A stretch of 9,853 bases of DNA, taken from CAYYNP01 sp964472545. Its GTDB lineage: Bacteria > Planctomycetota > Planctomycetia > Pirellulales > Thermoguttaceae. Every line of letters starts with the position of its first letter. Position 1 is the stretch's first letter. Position numbers and translations under genes: made by a program. Of the stretch, positions 1 to 7,337 are shown one piece after another. Where the stretch lies: contig CAYYNP010000349.1 in the NCBI GenBank assembly GCA_964472545.1, positions 1 to 9,853 of the forward strand, written 5' to 3'. The notes under the pieces were generated by a model. That model did no database searches. It was not told where the DNA came from and worked only from the letters and a program-made list of their open reading frames with translations.

Positions 1-30
1 CCCAGCCCCGAGCCCCCAGCCCCGAACCCC
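1..30. repeat. C-rich short tandem repeat abutting the permease start codon
   Basis: Five runs of three to five C are separated by the 2-3 base spacers AG, GAG, AG and GAA, so the unit CCCAGCCCCGA occurs twice. The array ends at base 30 and the permease ATG begins at 31, leaving no Shine-Dalgarno sequence. The complementary strand carries five G-runs with short loops, which fits a G-quadruplex pattern. The repeat is cut by the window edge, so its full length is unknown. Confidence 0.7.
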
Positions 31-3000
31 ATGTCCTCCCTCCGCCTGATCCTCGTCTCGCTGATCCACCATTGGCGGACCAACTGCGCCGTGGCGTTGG
101 GCGTGGCGGCGGCGGCGGCGGTGATTACCGGCGGTTTGTTGGTGGGCGATTCGATGCGGGGCAGCCTACGGCGCCTGACGCTCGACCGGCTGGCCGACGG
201 CAAGATCGAAGAGGTGTTGCTGGCCGGGCGGTTCTTCCGCGAGGAGTTGGCCGACGAATTGGCGGCCGAAGAGGATTTCAAACAGCGATTCGACGCCGCC
301 GTGCCCGCAATCGTCCTGCGAGCGAACATGGAGACGGCCGGCAACGGGGAGAAGCGTCGGGCGAATCGAATCAACCTCATCGGTTGCGACGCACGTTTCT
401 GGCAGATGGCGGGCGGCGAAAAGCACGAGCTTACTCGACGACAGATCATCCTCAACCAGTCGTTGGCCAATGCACTTGGCATCGGCGAGGTCCGGCCAAC
501 CGAAGAGGAAGATGCCGAGCCGATCGAAGTCCTGCTCTACCTGGGCAACCAGGACCCGGTGCCGGCCGAGAGTCTCTTGGGAAAGGAAGACGAGCGGCCC
601 GAGTTCTTGCGGTTGGAGCTGAAGCAGACGATCCCGGCCGACGGCCTGGGCCGTTTCAGCATGCGGCCCAGCCAGCAGACCCCGCTAAACGCCTACGTGT
701 CGCTCTCGGCCTTGCAGCGGAGCCTGCTGCGGCAGGGGAGCATCGCCGAGGAAGCTCGCGTCAACGCCTTGTTGGTGACCGCCAAGACGCCCGAGCAGGA
801 CCCGCCGAAGGAGAATCACGAGGCCCTGCAAGGTCTGTTGCGCCCGGCGTTGGCCGATTACGGCATCGTCGTTGAGTTGACCGAGCGCGGCTATTTCAAC
901 GTCACTTCCGATCGGATGCTGATCGAGCGGCCCGCCGAAGATGAGATCCGCCGCGTCCTCGACGAGCAGCAGCTCGCGTTCCAGCCGGCGTTGACCTATC
1001 TGGCCAACCGCATCGACGTGCGGCCGGAAGGCAAGGGGGGAATACCCTATTCGACGATCACCGCCGTCGACTTCACGGCCGACCCGCCGCTGGGGCCGTT
1101 CGTCTCGGCGGCCGGCGATCGGCTCGGCCCGCTGCGGGACGGCGACGATGCCAGGAGGATTGTATTGAACCAATGGGCGGCCGACGACCTCCGGGCGAAG
1201 CCGGGCGACACGGTCTACGTCGATTTCTTCGAGCCGGAAAGCACGCACGGCGAGGCGAAAGAGCGGACGGAAGCCTTCCGCCTCGCCGCGATCGTTGCGC
1301 TGGCCGATGCCGCGGCCGATCCCGGCTTCACGCCGAAGCTCGCGGGCGTGACCGACGTCGAATCGCTCGGCGACTGGGAGGCCCCTTTCCGCGGCTTCGA
1401 CAGATCGCGGCTGAGGCTGCAAGAGCCCGACGGCTCCGTCGGCCCCGACGAACAATACTGGGACGACCACGGCCCGACGCCCAAGGCGTTCCTTTCCCTT
1501 TCGGCCGGCCGAGAACTTTTTGGCAGCCGTTTCGGCCGCACCACGTCGATCCGCGTGGAGCCCACCGAAGACGTGGCCGCGGTCGAACAACTCGAAGCGA
1601 GGCTCCGGCTCGACCCACAAGCCATGGGCCTCGTCTTCCGCCCGTTGAAGCGGCTGGGGCTGGAAGCGTCGGCCGGGGCGACCGATTTCGACGTGCTCTT
1701 TCTCAGCCTCAGCTTCTTCATCATCGCGGCCGCCGTGATGCTGGTGATGCTGCTGTTTCGCCTCGGCGTGGAGCAGCGGGCTCGCGAATTGGGCACGCTG
1801 GTGGCCGTCGGCTTCACGCGCCGCCGCGTGGCGGGGCTATTGGCCGGCGAAGGACTGGCGGTGGCCACGTTCGGCAGCCTGTTAGGCGTGCCGGCGGGCG
1901 TGGGCTACGCGGCCGTGATGCTCTGGGGGCTGCAAAGCGATGCGATGTGGCTCGACGCCGTGGTGACTCCCTTCCTGCAACTCCACGCCCGGCCGATAAG
2001 CCTGGCGATCGGCTTTGCGGCGGGCGTGGTGGTGGCCGAACTGGCCATCGTTTGGATCGTTTGGCGTACGCGGCGAATCCCGCCTCGGCAGCTTCTGGCC
2101 GGACGTACCCACGAGACGGCCGTGGCCTTCGCGGCGCCACCACGTTGGGCTGACGTATTGGGCATTGGACTGCTGCTCGGCGCGATCGGCTTCGGCGTGT
2201 GGGCCACGTTCGACGAGGCGGTTCGAGCGGCTGCCTTCTTCGGGGCCGGGGCGATGGTGCTGGCAGGATGCCTCACGCTGCTTTGGGGCCGGCTGCGCAG
2301 CGGCACGTCGGCCTCGGCCGTAACCGCCGGGCGCGGCAACCTGCTGCGGATGGCCCTGCGCAACGCCAGCCGCAACCCGGGCCGCAGTACGTTGACCGTC
2401 GGGCTGATCGCCGCCGCTTCGTTTCTGATCGTGGCCGTCAGCGCCTTTCGGCTCGATCCTTCGCGCCAAACGCCCAAGCTCGAAAGCGGCAACGGTGGCT
2501 TCGCCCTGGTCGGCGAAACGGACCAGCCGTTCTACGAGGACCTCGACGCGCTGCCCGGCGTCGATCTGCCCGAGGGCACCCGAACGTTCGCGCTGCGCGT
2601 CAACGAAGGCGACGACGCGAGTTGCTTGAACCTCTATCGCCCCGCGCAGCCCCGGGTATTGGGCATCCCCGGTGCGATGATCGCACGCGGCGGCTTCGCC
2701 TGGGCCGGCGTCGACGCCGACACGCCCGAGCAGCGCGACAACCCGTGGCTGCTGCTCGAGCGCGAGCTTCCCAACGATGACGACGACACGCCGCTGGTGC
2801 CCGTGGTGTTGGAAAAGAACACGGCCGTTTACTCGCTACGGCTGGGGTTCAATCCGTTGGGCGCGACCTACGAGATCGACGACGCCCGGGGCCGCCCGAT
2901 CCGCCTGAAGGTGGTCGGCCTGCTCACCGGCAGCATCTTGCAGGGCGACCTGCTGATGTCGGAGGAGGCGCTGCTCGATCACTTCCCCGAGGTCAGCGGC

Positions 3001-3522
3001 CACCGTTTCTTTCTCATCGAGACGCCGCCCGAGACGGCCGCGGACGTGCAACGCACGCTGCAAAGCGAGTTGAGCGACTTCGGCTTCACCGCCGAGACTT
3101 CCGGACGGCGGCTCGATCGCTTCATGGCCGTGCAAAACACATACCTGCTGACGTTTCAGAGCCTCGGCGGGTTGGGGCTGTTGCTGGGCACCTTCGGGCT
3201 GGCGGCCGTGCAGCTTCGCAACGTGCTCTTACGCCGCGGCGAGTTGGCCTTGCTTCGGGCGGCCGGATTCCGGCGCTCGTTGCTGGCCACGATGGTCATG
3301 CTGGAGAACGCCCTGCTGCTGATTGCCGGGCTCGGCTGTGGCCTGGCGGCGGCAACCGTTGCCGTCCTGCCACACTGGCTCGCCGGCGGCGCCTCGGCTC
3401 CCACCGCCCCGCTGGCCGCCACCTTGGCACTGGTACTCGCGGCCGGCCTGATCGCCGGCCTGATCGCCGTCCGCGCCACGTTGGCCGCCCCGCTACTCTC
3501 GGCGTTGCGGGAAGAGCGATAG
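31..3522 (+). CDS. FtsX/MacB-family ABC transporter permease, ten predicted helices
   Basis: This is probably the inner-membrane subunit of a MacB/LolCE/YbbP-type ABC system, which couples cytoplasmic ATP hydrolysis to movement of a periplasmic domain rather than to classical solute import. The 1163 residues read as one helix near 19-39, a large extracytoplasmic domain of about 500 residues, helices near 555-578, 602-635, 656-678, 706-727, 730-753 and 786-806, a second extracytoplasmic domain (about 807-1035), then helices near 1038-1063, 1086-1115 and 1125-1155. Two copies of the FtsX signature are visible: RELGTLVAVGF at 585-595 and GELALLRAAGF at 1070-1080, each after the first helix of its bundle, where the family contacts its ATPase. 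That duplicated plan resembles E. coli YbbP but is longer. No ATPase is in the window; it may lie upstream. The start is the first ATG of the frame and lacks a ribosome site. Substrate unknown; lipoprotein, lipid or peptide export are all possible. Confidence 0.88.
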   Translation: MSSLRLILVSLIHHWRTNCAVALGVAAAAAVITGGLLVGDSMRGSLRRLTLDRLADGKIEEVLLAGRFFREELADELAAEEDFKQRFDAAVPAIVLRANMETAGNGEKRRANRINLIGCDARFWQMAGGEKHELTRRQIILNQSLANALGIGEVRPTEEEDAEPIEVLLYLGNQDPVPAESLLGKEDERPEFLRLELKQTIPADGLGRFSMRPSQQTPLNAYVSLSALQRSLLRQGSIAEEARVNALLVTAKTPEQDPPKENHEALQGLLRPALADYGIVVELTERGYFNVTSDRMLIERPAEDEIRRVLDEQQLAFQPALTYLANRIDVRPEGKGGIPYSTITAVDFTADPPLGPFVSAAGDRLGPLRDGDDARRIVLNQWAADDLRAKPGDTVYVDFFEPESTHGEAKERTEAFRLAAIVALADAAADPGFTPKLAGVTDVESLGDWEAPFRGFDRSRLRLQEPDGSVGPDEQYWDDHGPTPKAFLSLSAGRELFGSRFGRTTSIRVEPTEDVAAVEQLEARLRLDPQAMGLVFRPLKRLGLEASAGATDFDVLFLSLSFFIIAAAVMLVMLLFRLGVEQRARELGTLVAVGFTRRRVAGLLAGEGLAVATFGSLLGVPAGVGYAAVMLWGLQSDAMWLDAVVTPFLQLHARPISLAIGFAAGVVVAELAIVWIVWRTRRIPPRQLLAGRTHETAVAFAAPPRWADVLGIGLLLGAIGFGVWATFDEAVRAAAFFGAGAMVLAGCLTLLWGRLRSGTSASAVTAGRGNLLRMALRNASRNPGRSTLTVGLIAAASFLIVAVSAFRLDPSRQTPKLESGNGGFALVGETDQPFYEDLDALPGVDLPEGTRTFALRVNEGDDASCLNLYRPAQPRVLGIPGAMIARGGFAWAGVDADTPEQRDNPWLLLERELPNDDDDTPLVPVVLEKNTAVYSLRLGFNPLGATYEIDDARGRPIRLKVVGLLTGSILQGDLLMSEEALLDHFPEVSGHRFFLIETPPETAADVQRTLQSELSDFGFTAETSGRRLDRFMAVQNTYLLTFQSLGGLGLLLGTFGLAAVQLRNVLLRRGELALLRAAGFRRSLLATMVMLENALLLIAGLGCGLAAATVAVLPHWLAGGASAPTAPLAATLALVLAAGLIAGLIAVRATLAAPLLSALREER

Positions 3523-3568
3523 CGACTTGCGGCAATTGATCTTCCTAGGGCTCTGTCAACGCTCGCAA

Positions 3569-3677
3569 TTGGGGTGGGTGGCTGGGGTTGAACCATGAGG
3601 AACGAGTGGTGAACCCCCAGTGCATACGCCTGGGGGCTCGCTGCTCGTTCCTCGCATCTCGACCCCAGCCACCCCAA
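3569..3677. repeat. Nested hairpin repeat element, family A copy 1
   Basis: Three nested inverted repeats are visible. The outer pair is TGGGTGGCTGGGGT (3575-3588) against ACCCCAGCCACCCCAA (3662-3677). The middle pair is GAGGAACGAG (3597-3606) against CTCGTTCCTC (3644-3653), perfect. The inner pair is CCCCCAG (3614-3620) against CTGGGGG (3630-3636) with a nine-base loop. The outer arms share the GGGTGGCTGGGG ... CCAGCCACCCCAAG ends of the element at 6976-7121, so both look like copies of one dispersed repeat family. It lies between two co-directional genes and could also end transcription of the permease, although there is no T-tract. Confidence 0.75.
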
Positions 3678-3735
3678 GATCCAATCTTGACAACGCACCA
3701 GTTGGCCGGCTTCCGACAAACAACGCCTGCGGGCA

Positions 3736-3764
3736 TTGACGTTCCGCGAAACTGCTATCATACT
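3736..3764 (+). promoter_or_regulatory. Candidate sigma70-type promoter for the fusion gene
   Basis: TTGACG (3736-3741) is followed 17 bases later by CATACT (3759-3764), matching the -35 and -10 consensus at 5/6 and 4/6 positions. An overlapping TATCAT (3756-3761) would give a 14-base spacer, which is too short. Initiation near 3771 would leave a leader of about 80 bases before the ATG at 3851. It sits downstream of the hairpin element, so the gene could be transcribed independently of the permease. Confidence 0.5.
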
Positions 3765-3823
3765 GCCATTGGGGTAACGGCGCCGCCACCGGATGCGGCC
3801 GGCCTCTCGCAATTCGCGGAACG
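3740..3823. promoter_or_regulatory. 11-bp perfect inverted repeat spanning the promoter and leader
   Basis: CGTTCCGCGAA (3740-3750) and its exact reverse complement TTCGCGGAACG (3813-3823) are 62 bases apart. The first arm overlaps the end of the -35 and the spacer of the candidate promoter, the second lies in the expected leader. If the promoter is right the left arm is not transcribed, so paired protein-binding sites are more likely than an RNA hairpin. No known operator was recognised. Confidence 0.4.
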
Positions 3824-3850
3824 GGAAGAGCGTACGCGAGCGAGGCGAGC

Positions 3851-6800
3851 ATGAAAAGCCATGGACGCAGATACCGCGCCGCGGTGCTGCTGTTCTTCAT
3901 CACGTCGGGGGCCACCGGCCTGGTGCTGGAAGTGGTCTGGACGCGGATCCTCGGCACGGTCTTCGGCAATACCGTTTACGCCGCCGCCACCGTGCTGACG
4001 GCCTACATGTTGGGCCTGGCCTTGGGCAGCGCGCTGTTGGGACGCATCGCCGACCGCAGCCGCCGGCCGCTGCTGCTGTACGGCTGCTTGGAGATCGGCG
4101 TCGGGCTTTACGCCCTGCTCTTTCCCTTGCTGGCCGCGACAAGCCTGGGCGTCTACGCCTGGTTCTACCGCAGTTTCCAGCCGGGGTTTACCGTGCTGAA
4201 CGTCGTGCGATTCGGGCTCTCGCTGATCCTGCTGCTGCCGCCTACGCTGTTGATGGGCGGGACCTTGCCCGTGCTGGGACGTCATCTCGCGGCGCGGCAT
4301 CGCCGGCCGGGCCAGCAGGTCGGATACCTTTATGGGGCGAATACCCTGGGCGCCGTGGCCGGGTGCTTCTTGGCCGGCTTCGTGATGCTCGAAGCGTGGG
4401 GCGTTCGCGGAAGTCTGACGGCGGCGGGCGGGGCGGCTCTGGCGATCGGGGGACTGGCCGCTGTGCTGGGCCTGTTGGGCCGTGCCGACGAGCACCGTCC
4501 ACTTTCGCAGGTAGCTGAAGACCGGGCAGAGGCTCCGCCGGCACGCAAACGGCGCAAGCGAAAGAGAAAATCACCCCCGGCCGCAAAACCCCCGGCCGCA
4601 AAACCCCCGGCCGCCGAAACCGGGCCGCTCTCTCCGGCCGTCTTTCGCCTGGTGCTGATCGCCCTGGGCATCACCGGGTTCTGCTCGCTGGCCTACGAAG
4701 TGCTCTGCACCCGCGTGTTGATCTTCGTGCTCTCGACCTCGGTCTATTCGTTCGCCACGATGCTCACGGCGTTTCTGTTGGGCATCGCCCTGGGCAGCTT
4801 CTTCTCGTCGCGGTTTCTGTTGCCGAGAATCCGCCGGCCGCTGTTGTGGTTCGGCCTGATCGAGGTCCTCGTCGGCGTGGCGTTTTTGGGGTCGATGGTC
4901 CTGCTGGCGCACCTGGAGCGGATCGACTACTACCTGGCGGCCAAGCTGCCCTTCGGCGGGCGGTGGCACTTGGTGTTGGCGCGGTTCTTCGACGCGGCGG
5001 CCGTGCTGCTGGTGCCCACGCTGTTGATGGGCGTGGCGTTTCCCATCGCCACGGCGGCCTGTCTGCGGGGCAAGGTGCCGGTAGGACGCCGCGTCGGTCA
5101 GGCGTACGCCGCCAATACGGTCGGTTGCGTGGCCGGTTCGTTCGCCGCGGGCTTCGTGCTGATGCCGTTGCTGGGCACGCACCGCAGCTTGTTGACCGTG
5201 GTAGCGCTAAACACGGCCGTCGGCGTGGTGCTGGTGTGGCAGGCGGGGGGAGCAAGAGCAACCAAGCCGTCTTCCGTCCGCCCGCGGCTGGCTCGTTTCG
5301 CATTAGCCGGGCCGGTGGCTGCGATCGCCGTGGCGGCCTTTCTGCTAACGCCCTCGAACGTCTTCCACCGCACGATCAACACCTACCACAACCCCAGCGA
5401 GTTGGTCTACGTCCGCGAGCACAGCACCGGCACGGTCACCGTCCACGACCTGCCCAACGGCGATCGGCTGCTGGCCGTTTCGGGCGTCGACGTGGCCGGC
5501 CGCGACTTCATGCTCCGCAGCACGCAGAAGCTGCAAGGCTACATCCCGTTGTGTCTGCACCCCAACCCTCGGCGCGTCGCCCAGATCGGTTTCGGCAGCG
5601 GCGAGACGACCCGCGTGGGGCTCGATTTCGGCGTCGAGGACTACACGGTAGTCGAGATCTGTCCGGCCGTGTTCGAGGCCGGCGCCTACTTCGAGGAGCT
5701 CAACGCCGGCTCGTATCGCGACGGCCGCGTGCGGAAAGTGATCATGGACGGCAAGAACTTCGCCCGGCTTTCGGACGAGAAGTTCGACGTCGTGATGAAC
5801 GATTCGGTCTATCCCGGCTCCAGCGGCTCGTCGGCGCTCTACACGGTCGACCACTTTCGCAACTGCCGCAATCGGCTGGCCGAGGGCGGACTCTTCTCCT
5901 GCTGGGTCCCGTTGGACCTGAAGCCGTCCGAACTGCGGATGATCCTCAAGAGTTTTCAGGACGTCTTTCCGCATACGTCGTTTTGGGTCGCCAGCAACTG
6001 CCTGAACAAACACGGATTGATCTTGGGCACCCTCGACGAACTGCACATCGACTTCGCGCGAGTGAAGCAGACGATGGAGCGCGCCGACGTGGCGGAGGAC
6101 CTGGCGGCCGTGGCGATCCACGACGTCTACGACCTGCTCGATTGCCACGTGCTCGATGCGGCGGCGATCGCCCGGCTGGTGGCCGACGACCCGGTAAACA
6201 CCGACGATCGCCCTCGGCTGGAGTTCAGTTGTGCGGGCCGGCTGGCGTCCGAAACGCCTTGGGACGAGAACCGGCTGCTGGGCGAGACTTTGCTGATGCT
6301 GCTGACGTTCCACACGCCCGTCGCGCCGTACGTGGAGAATCTCTCCGACGAACCACGCGACGTTGCCACGCTCAACGATCGCTTCCTGGCCACCGGCCAT
6401 ATCTTCAAGGCTCAGGTGGCCCAACTCAAGGGCGAGCCGAAGATCCGCGGCGCCGAGTTGCTGCGGGCGTGGGCGGTCGACGCCCGGGAGGCACACATCG
6501 CAAGCTGCGAGGCGGAACTGCAGCGTGAGATTGCCGACCTGCGCGCGGCGGTGGCCGAACGGCCGGGCCATAGCGGCCTGGAAATGCGGCTGGCTGACAA
6601 GCTGACGATGGCGGCGCACTATCCCATGGCGCATCGGCCCGGCAGTCTCGACCCGATGTACGAGGAAGCCGGCGAGATCTACGAGCGGCTGGCCAAGCAG
6701 CGGCCGCCGTTGCCGCCGGTGGTCTTCACGCGGCTGACCGATGTCCAGATTCGCCGCAACGAACTCGGCGCCGCCGAACGCACGGTGCGTCAGTGCGTGG

Positions 6801-6976
6801 CCCTCTGGCCCGAGTCGGCCGCGGCCCACGACCTGCTGGGCAAGATCTGCTACCGGACGAAACGGATCGAGGAAGCCCGGCAACATGCGGCCCGGGCGGT
6901 CGAATTGGCCCCGCACGACCCGCGCTATCGAGAGCGTCACCAGAAGCTCGTCGCCAAGATCGCCGCCGGCGGATGA
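3851..6976 (+). CDS. Fused membrane-transporter-like / spermidine-synthase-like protein with C-terminal TPR-like region
   Basis: The 1041 residues contain four blocks. Residues 1-211 and about 257-470 are two homologous membrane units. They share a G-x-TG ... VVWTR/VLCTR start, a TxLTAYMLGLALGS/TMLTAFLLGIALGS helix, a PTLLMG helix and a GANTLGAVAG/AANTVGCVAG helix. The linker 212-255 is very basic, then Pro-Ala rich. Residues about 520-720 form the aminopropyltransferase-like Rossmann fold: QIGFGSGE (578-585) is the SAM loop, E602 in VVEICP the ribose-binding acid, and D651 in NDSVYP aligns with the catalytic aspartate of spermidine synthase. Residues about 955-1035 look like one or two TPR repeats. 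The family is known as fused MFS/spermidine synthase; most members have no tested reaction. The SAM loop lacks the GGGDGG aspartate and the DSxDP motif has Tyr for the second Asp, so spermidine synthesis is uncertain. GAGG at 3842-3845 is a weak ribosome site for this ATG. Confidence 0.87.
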   Translation: MKSHGRRYRAAVLLFFITSGATGLVLEVVWTRILGTVFGNTVYAAATVLTAYMLGLALGSALLGRIADRSRRPLLLYGCLEIGVGLYALLFPLLAATSLGVYAWFYRSFQPGFTVLNVVRFGLSLILLLPPTLLMGGTLPVLGRHLAARHRRPGQQVGYLYGANTLGAVAGCFLAGFVMLEAWGVRGSLTAAGGAALAIGGLAAVLGLLGRADEHRPLSQVAEDRAEAPPARKRRKRKRKSPPAAKPPAAKPPAAETGPLSPAVFRLVLIALGITGFCSLAYEVLCTRVLIFVLSTSVYSFATMLTAFLLGIALGSFFSSRFLLPRIRRPLLWFGLIEVLVGVAFLGSMVLLAHLERIDYYLAAKLPFGGRWHLVLARFFDAAAVLLVPTLLMGVAFPIATAACLRGKVPVGRRVGQAYAANTVGCVAGSFAAGFVLMPLLGTHRSLLTVVALNTAVGVVLVWQAGGARATKPSSVRPRLARFALAGPVAAIAVAAFLLTPSNVFHRTINTYHNPSELVYVREHSTGTVTVHDLPNGDRLLAVSGVDVAGRDFMLRSTQKLQGYIPLCLHPNPRRVAQIGFGSGETTRVGLDFGVEDYTVVEICPAVFEAGAYFEELNAGSYRDGRVRKVIMDGKNFARLSDEKFDVVMNDSVYPGSSGSSALYTVDHFRNCRNRLAEGGLFSCWVPLDLKPSELRMILKSFQDVFPHTSFWVASNCLNKHGLILGTLDELHIDFARVKQTMERADVAEDLAAVAIHDVYDLLDCHVLDAAAIARLVADDPVNTDDRPRLEFSCAGRLASETPWDENRLLGETLLMLLTFHTPVAPYVENLSDEPRDVATLNDRFLATGHIFKAQVAQLKGEPKIRGAELLRAWAVDAREAHIASCEAELQREIADLRAAVAERPGHSGLEMRLADKLTMAAHYPMAHRPGSLDPMYEEAGEIYERLAKQRPPLPPVVFTRLTDVQIRRNELGAAERTVRQCVALWPESAAAHDLLGKICYRTKRIEEARQHAARAVELAPHDPRYRERHQKLVAKIAAGG
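4574..4618 (+). repeat. Three 15-bp in-frame tandem repeats in the fusion gene linker
   Basis: The unit CCCCCGGCCGCAAAA occurs at 4574-4588 and 4589-4603, with a diverged third copy at 4604-4618. It encodes PPAAK PPAAK PPAAE. It directly follows a stretch coding for nine consecutive Arg or Lys residues (232-240). In-frame copy-number change would lengthen or shorten only the linker between the two membrane units. Confidence 0.9.
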
Positions 6977-7121
6977 GGGGCGGCCGATGAATAACTTCCC
7001 GGTTTCAGTGATGGGTGGCTGGGGCATAGCGCAGCGGTGCCCCAGTTGTCCGGGTCCTGGGGCTTCGCTGCGCTCAGCCACCAGCCACCCCAAGTGGGGA
7101 AGTTATTCATCGGCCGCCCCT
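6976..7121. repeat. Large palindromic element, family A copy 2, abutting the fusion gene stop
   Basis: The outer arms 6976-7000 and 7097-7121 are perfect 25-base reverse complements; the core of the left arm reads GGCCGATGAATAACTTCCC. The left arm starts on the last base of the TGA stop codon. Inside, GGGTGGCTGG (7013-7022) faces CCAGCCACCC (7081-7090), then AGCGCAGCG...GCCCCAG faces CTGGGGC...CGCTGCGCT around a short loop. The whole 146 bases can fold into one long hairpin. The inner GGGTGGCTGGGG ends are shared with the element at 3569-3677. Lying between convergent genes it may also act as a transcription barrier. Confidence 0.85.
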
Positions 7122-7134
7122 AAGCAACCCACCG

Positions 7135-7164
7135 GCAGGGACTCTTCGACGAAGGCGGCCCTGC
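7135..7164. other. Small hairpin between the two palindromic elements
   Basis: GCAGGG (7135-7140) pairs with CCCTGC (7159-7164), enclosing a second small stem CTTC/GAAG (7144-7154). There is no T-run after it, so it is not a convincing intrinsic terminator. The rest of 7122-7191 shows nothing I recognise. Confidence 0.35.
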
Positions 7165-7191
7165 AACGAAAGAGCCTCCTCAACGAACGCG

Positions 7192-7333
<142 letters not shown>

Positions 7334-7337
<4 letters not shown>

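Noticed and set aside
4846..6528. Long open frame (560 codons) on the plus strand, other phase
   Set aside because: Arg/Gly-rich out-of-phase reading of the fusion gene, whose own frame carries clear SAM-binding and membrane motifs.
5345..7093. Long open frame (582 codons) on the minus strand
   Set aside because: It is antisense to the fusion gene, rich in Arg, Gly, His and Gln as expected for a GC-rich shadow frame, begins inside a palindromic repeat and shows no domain motifs.
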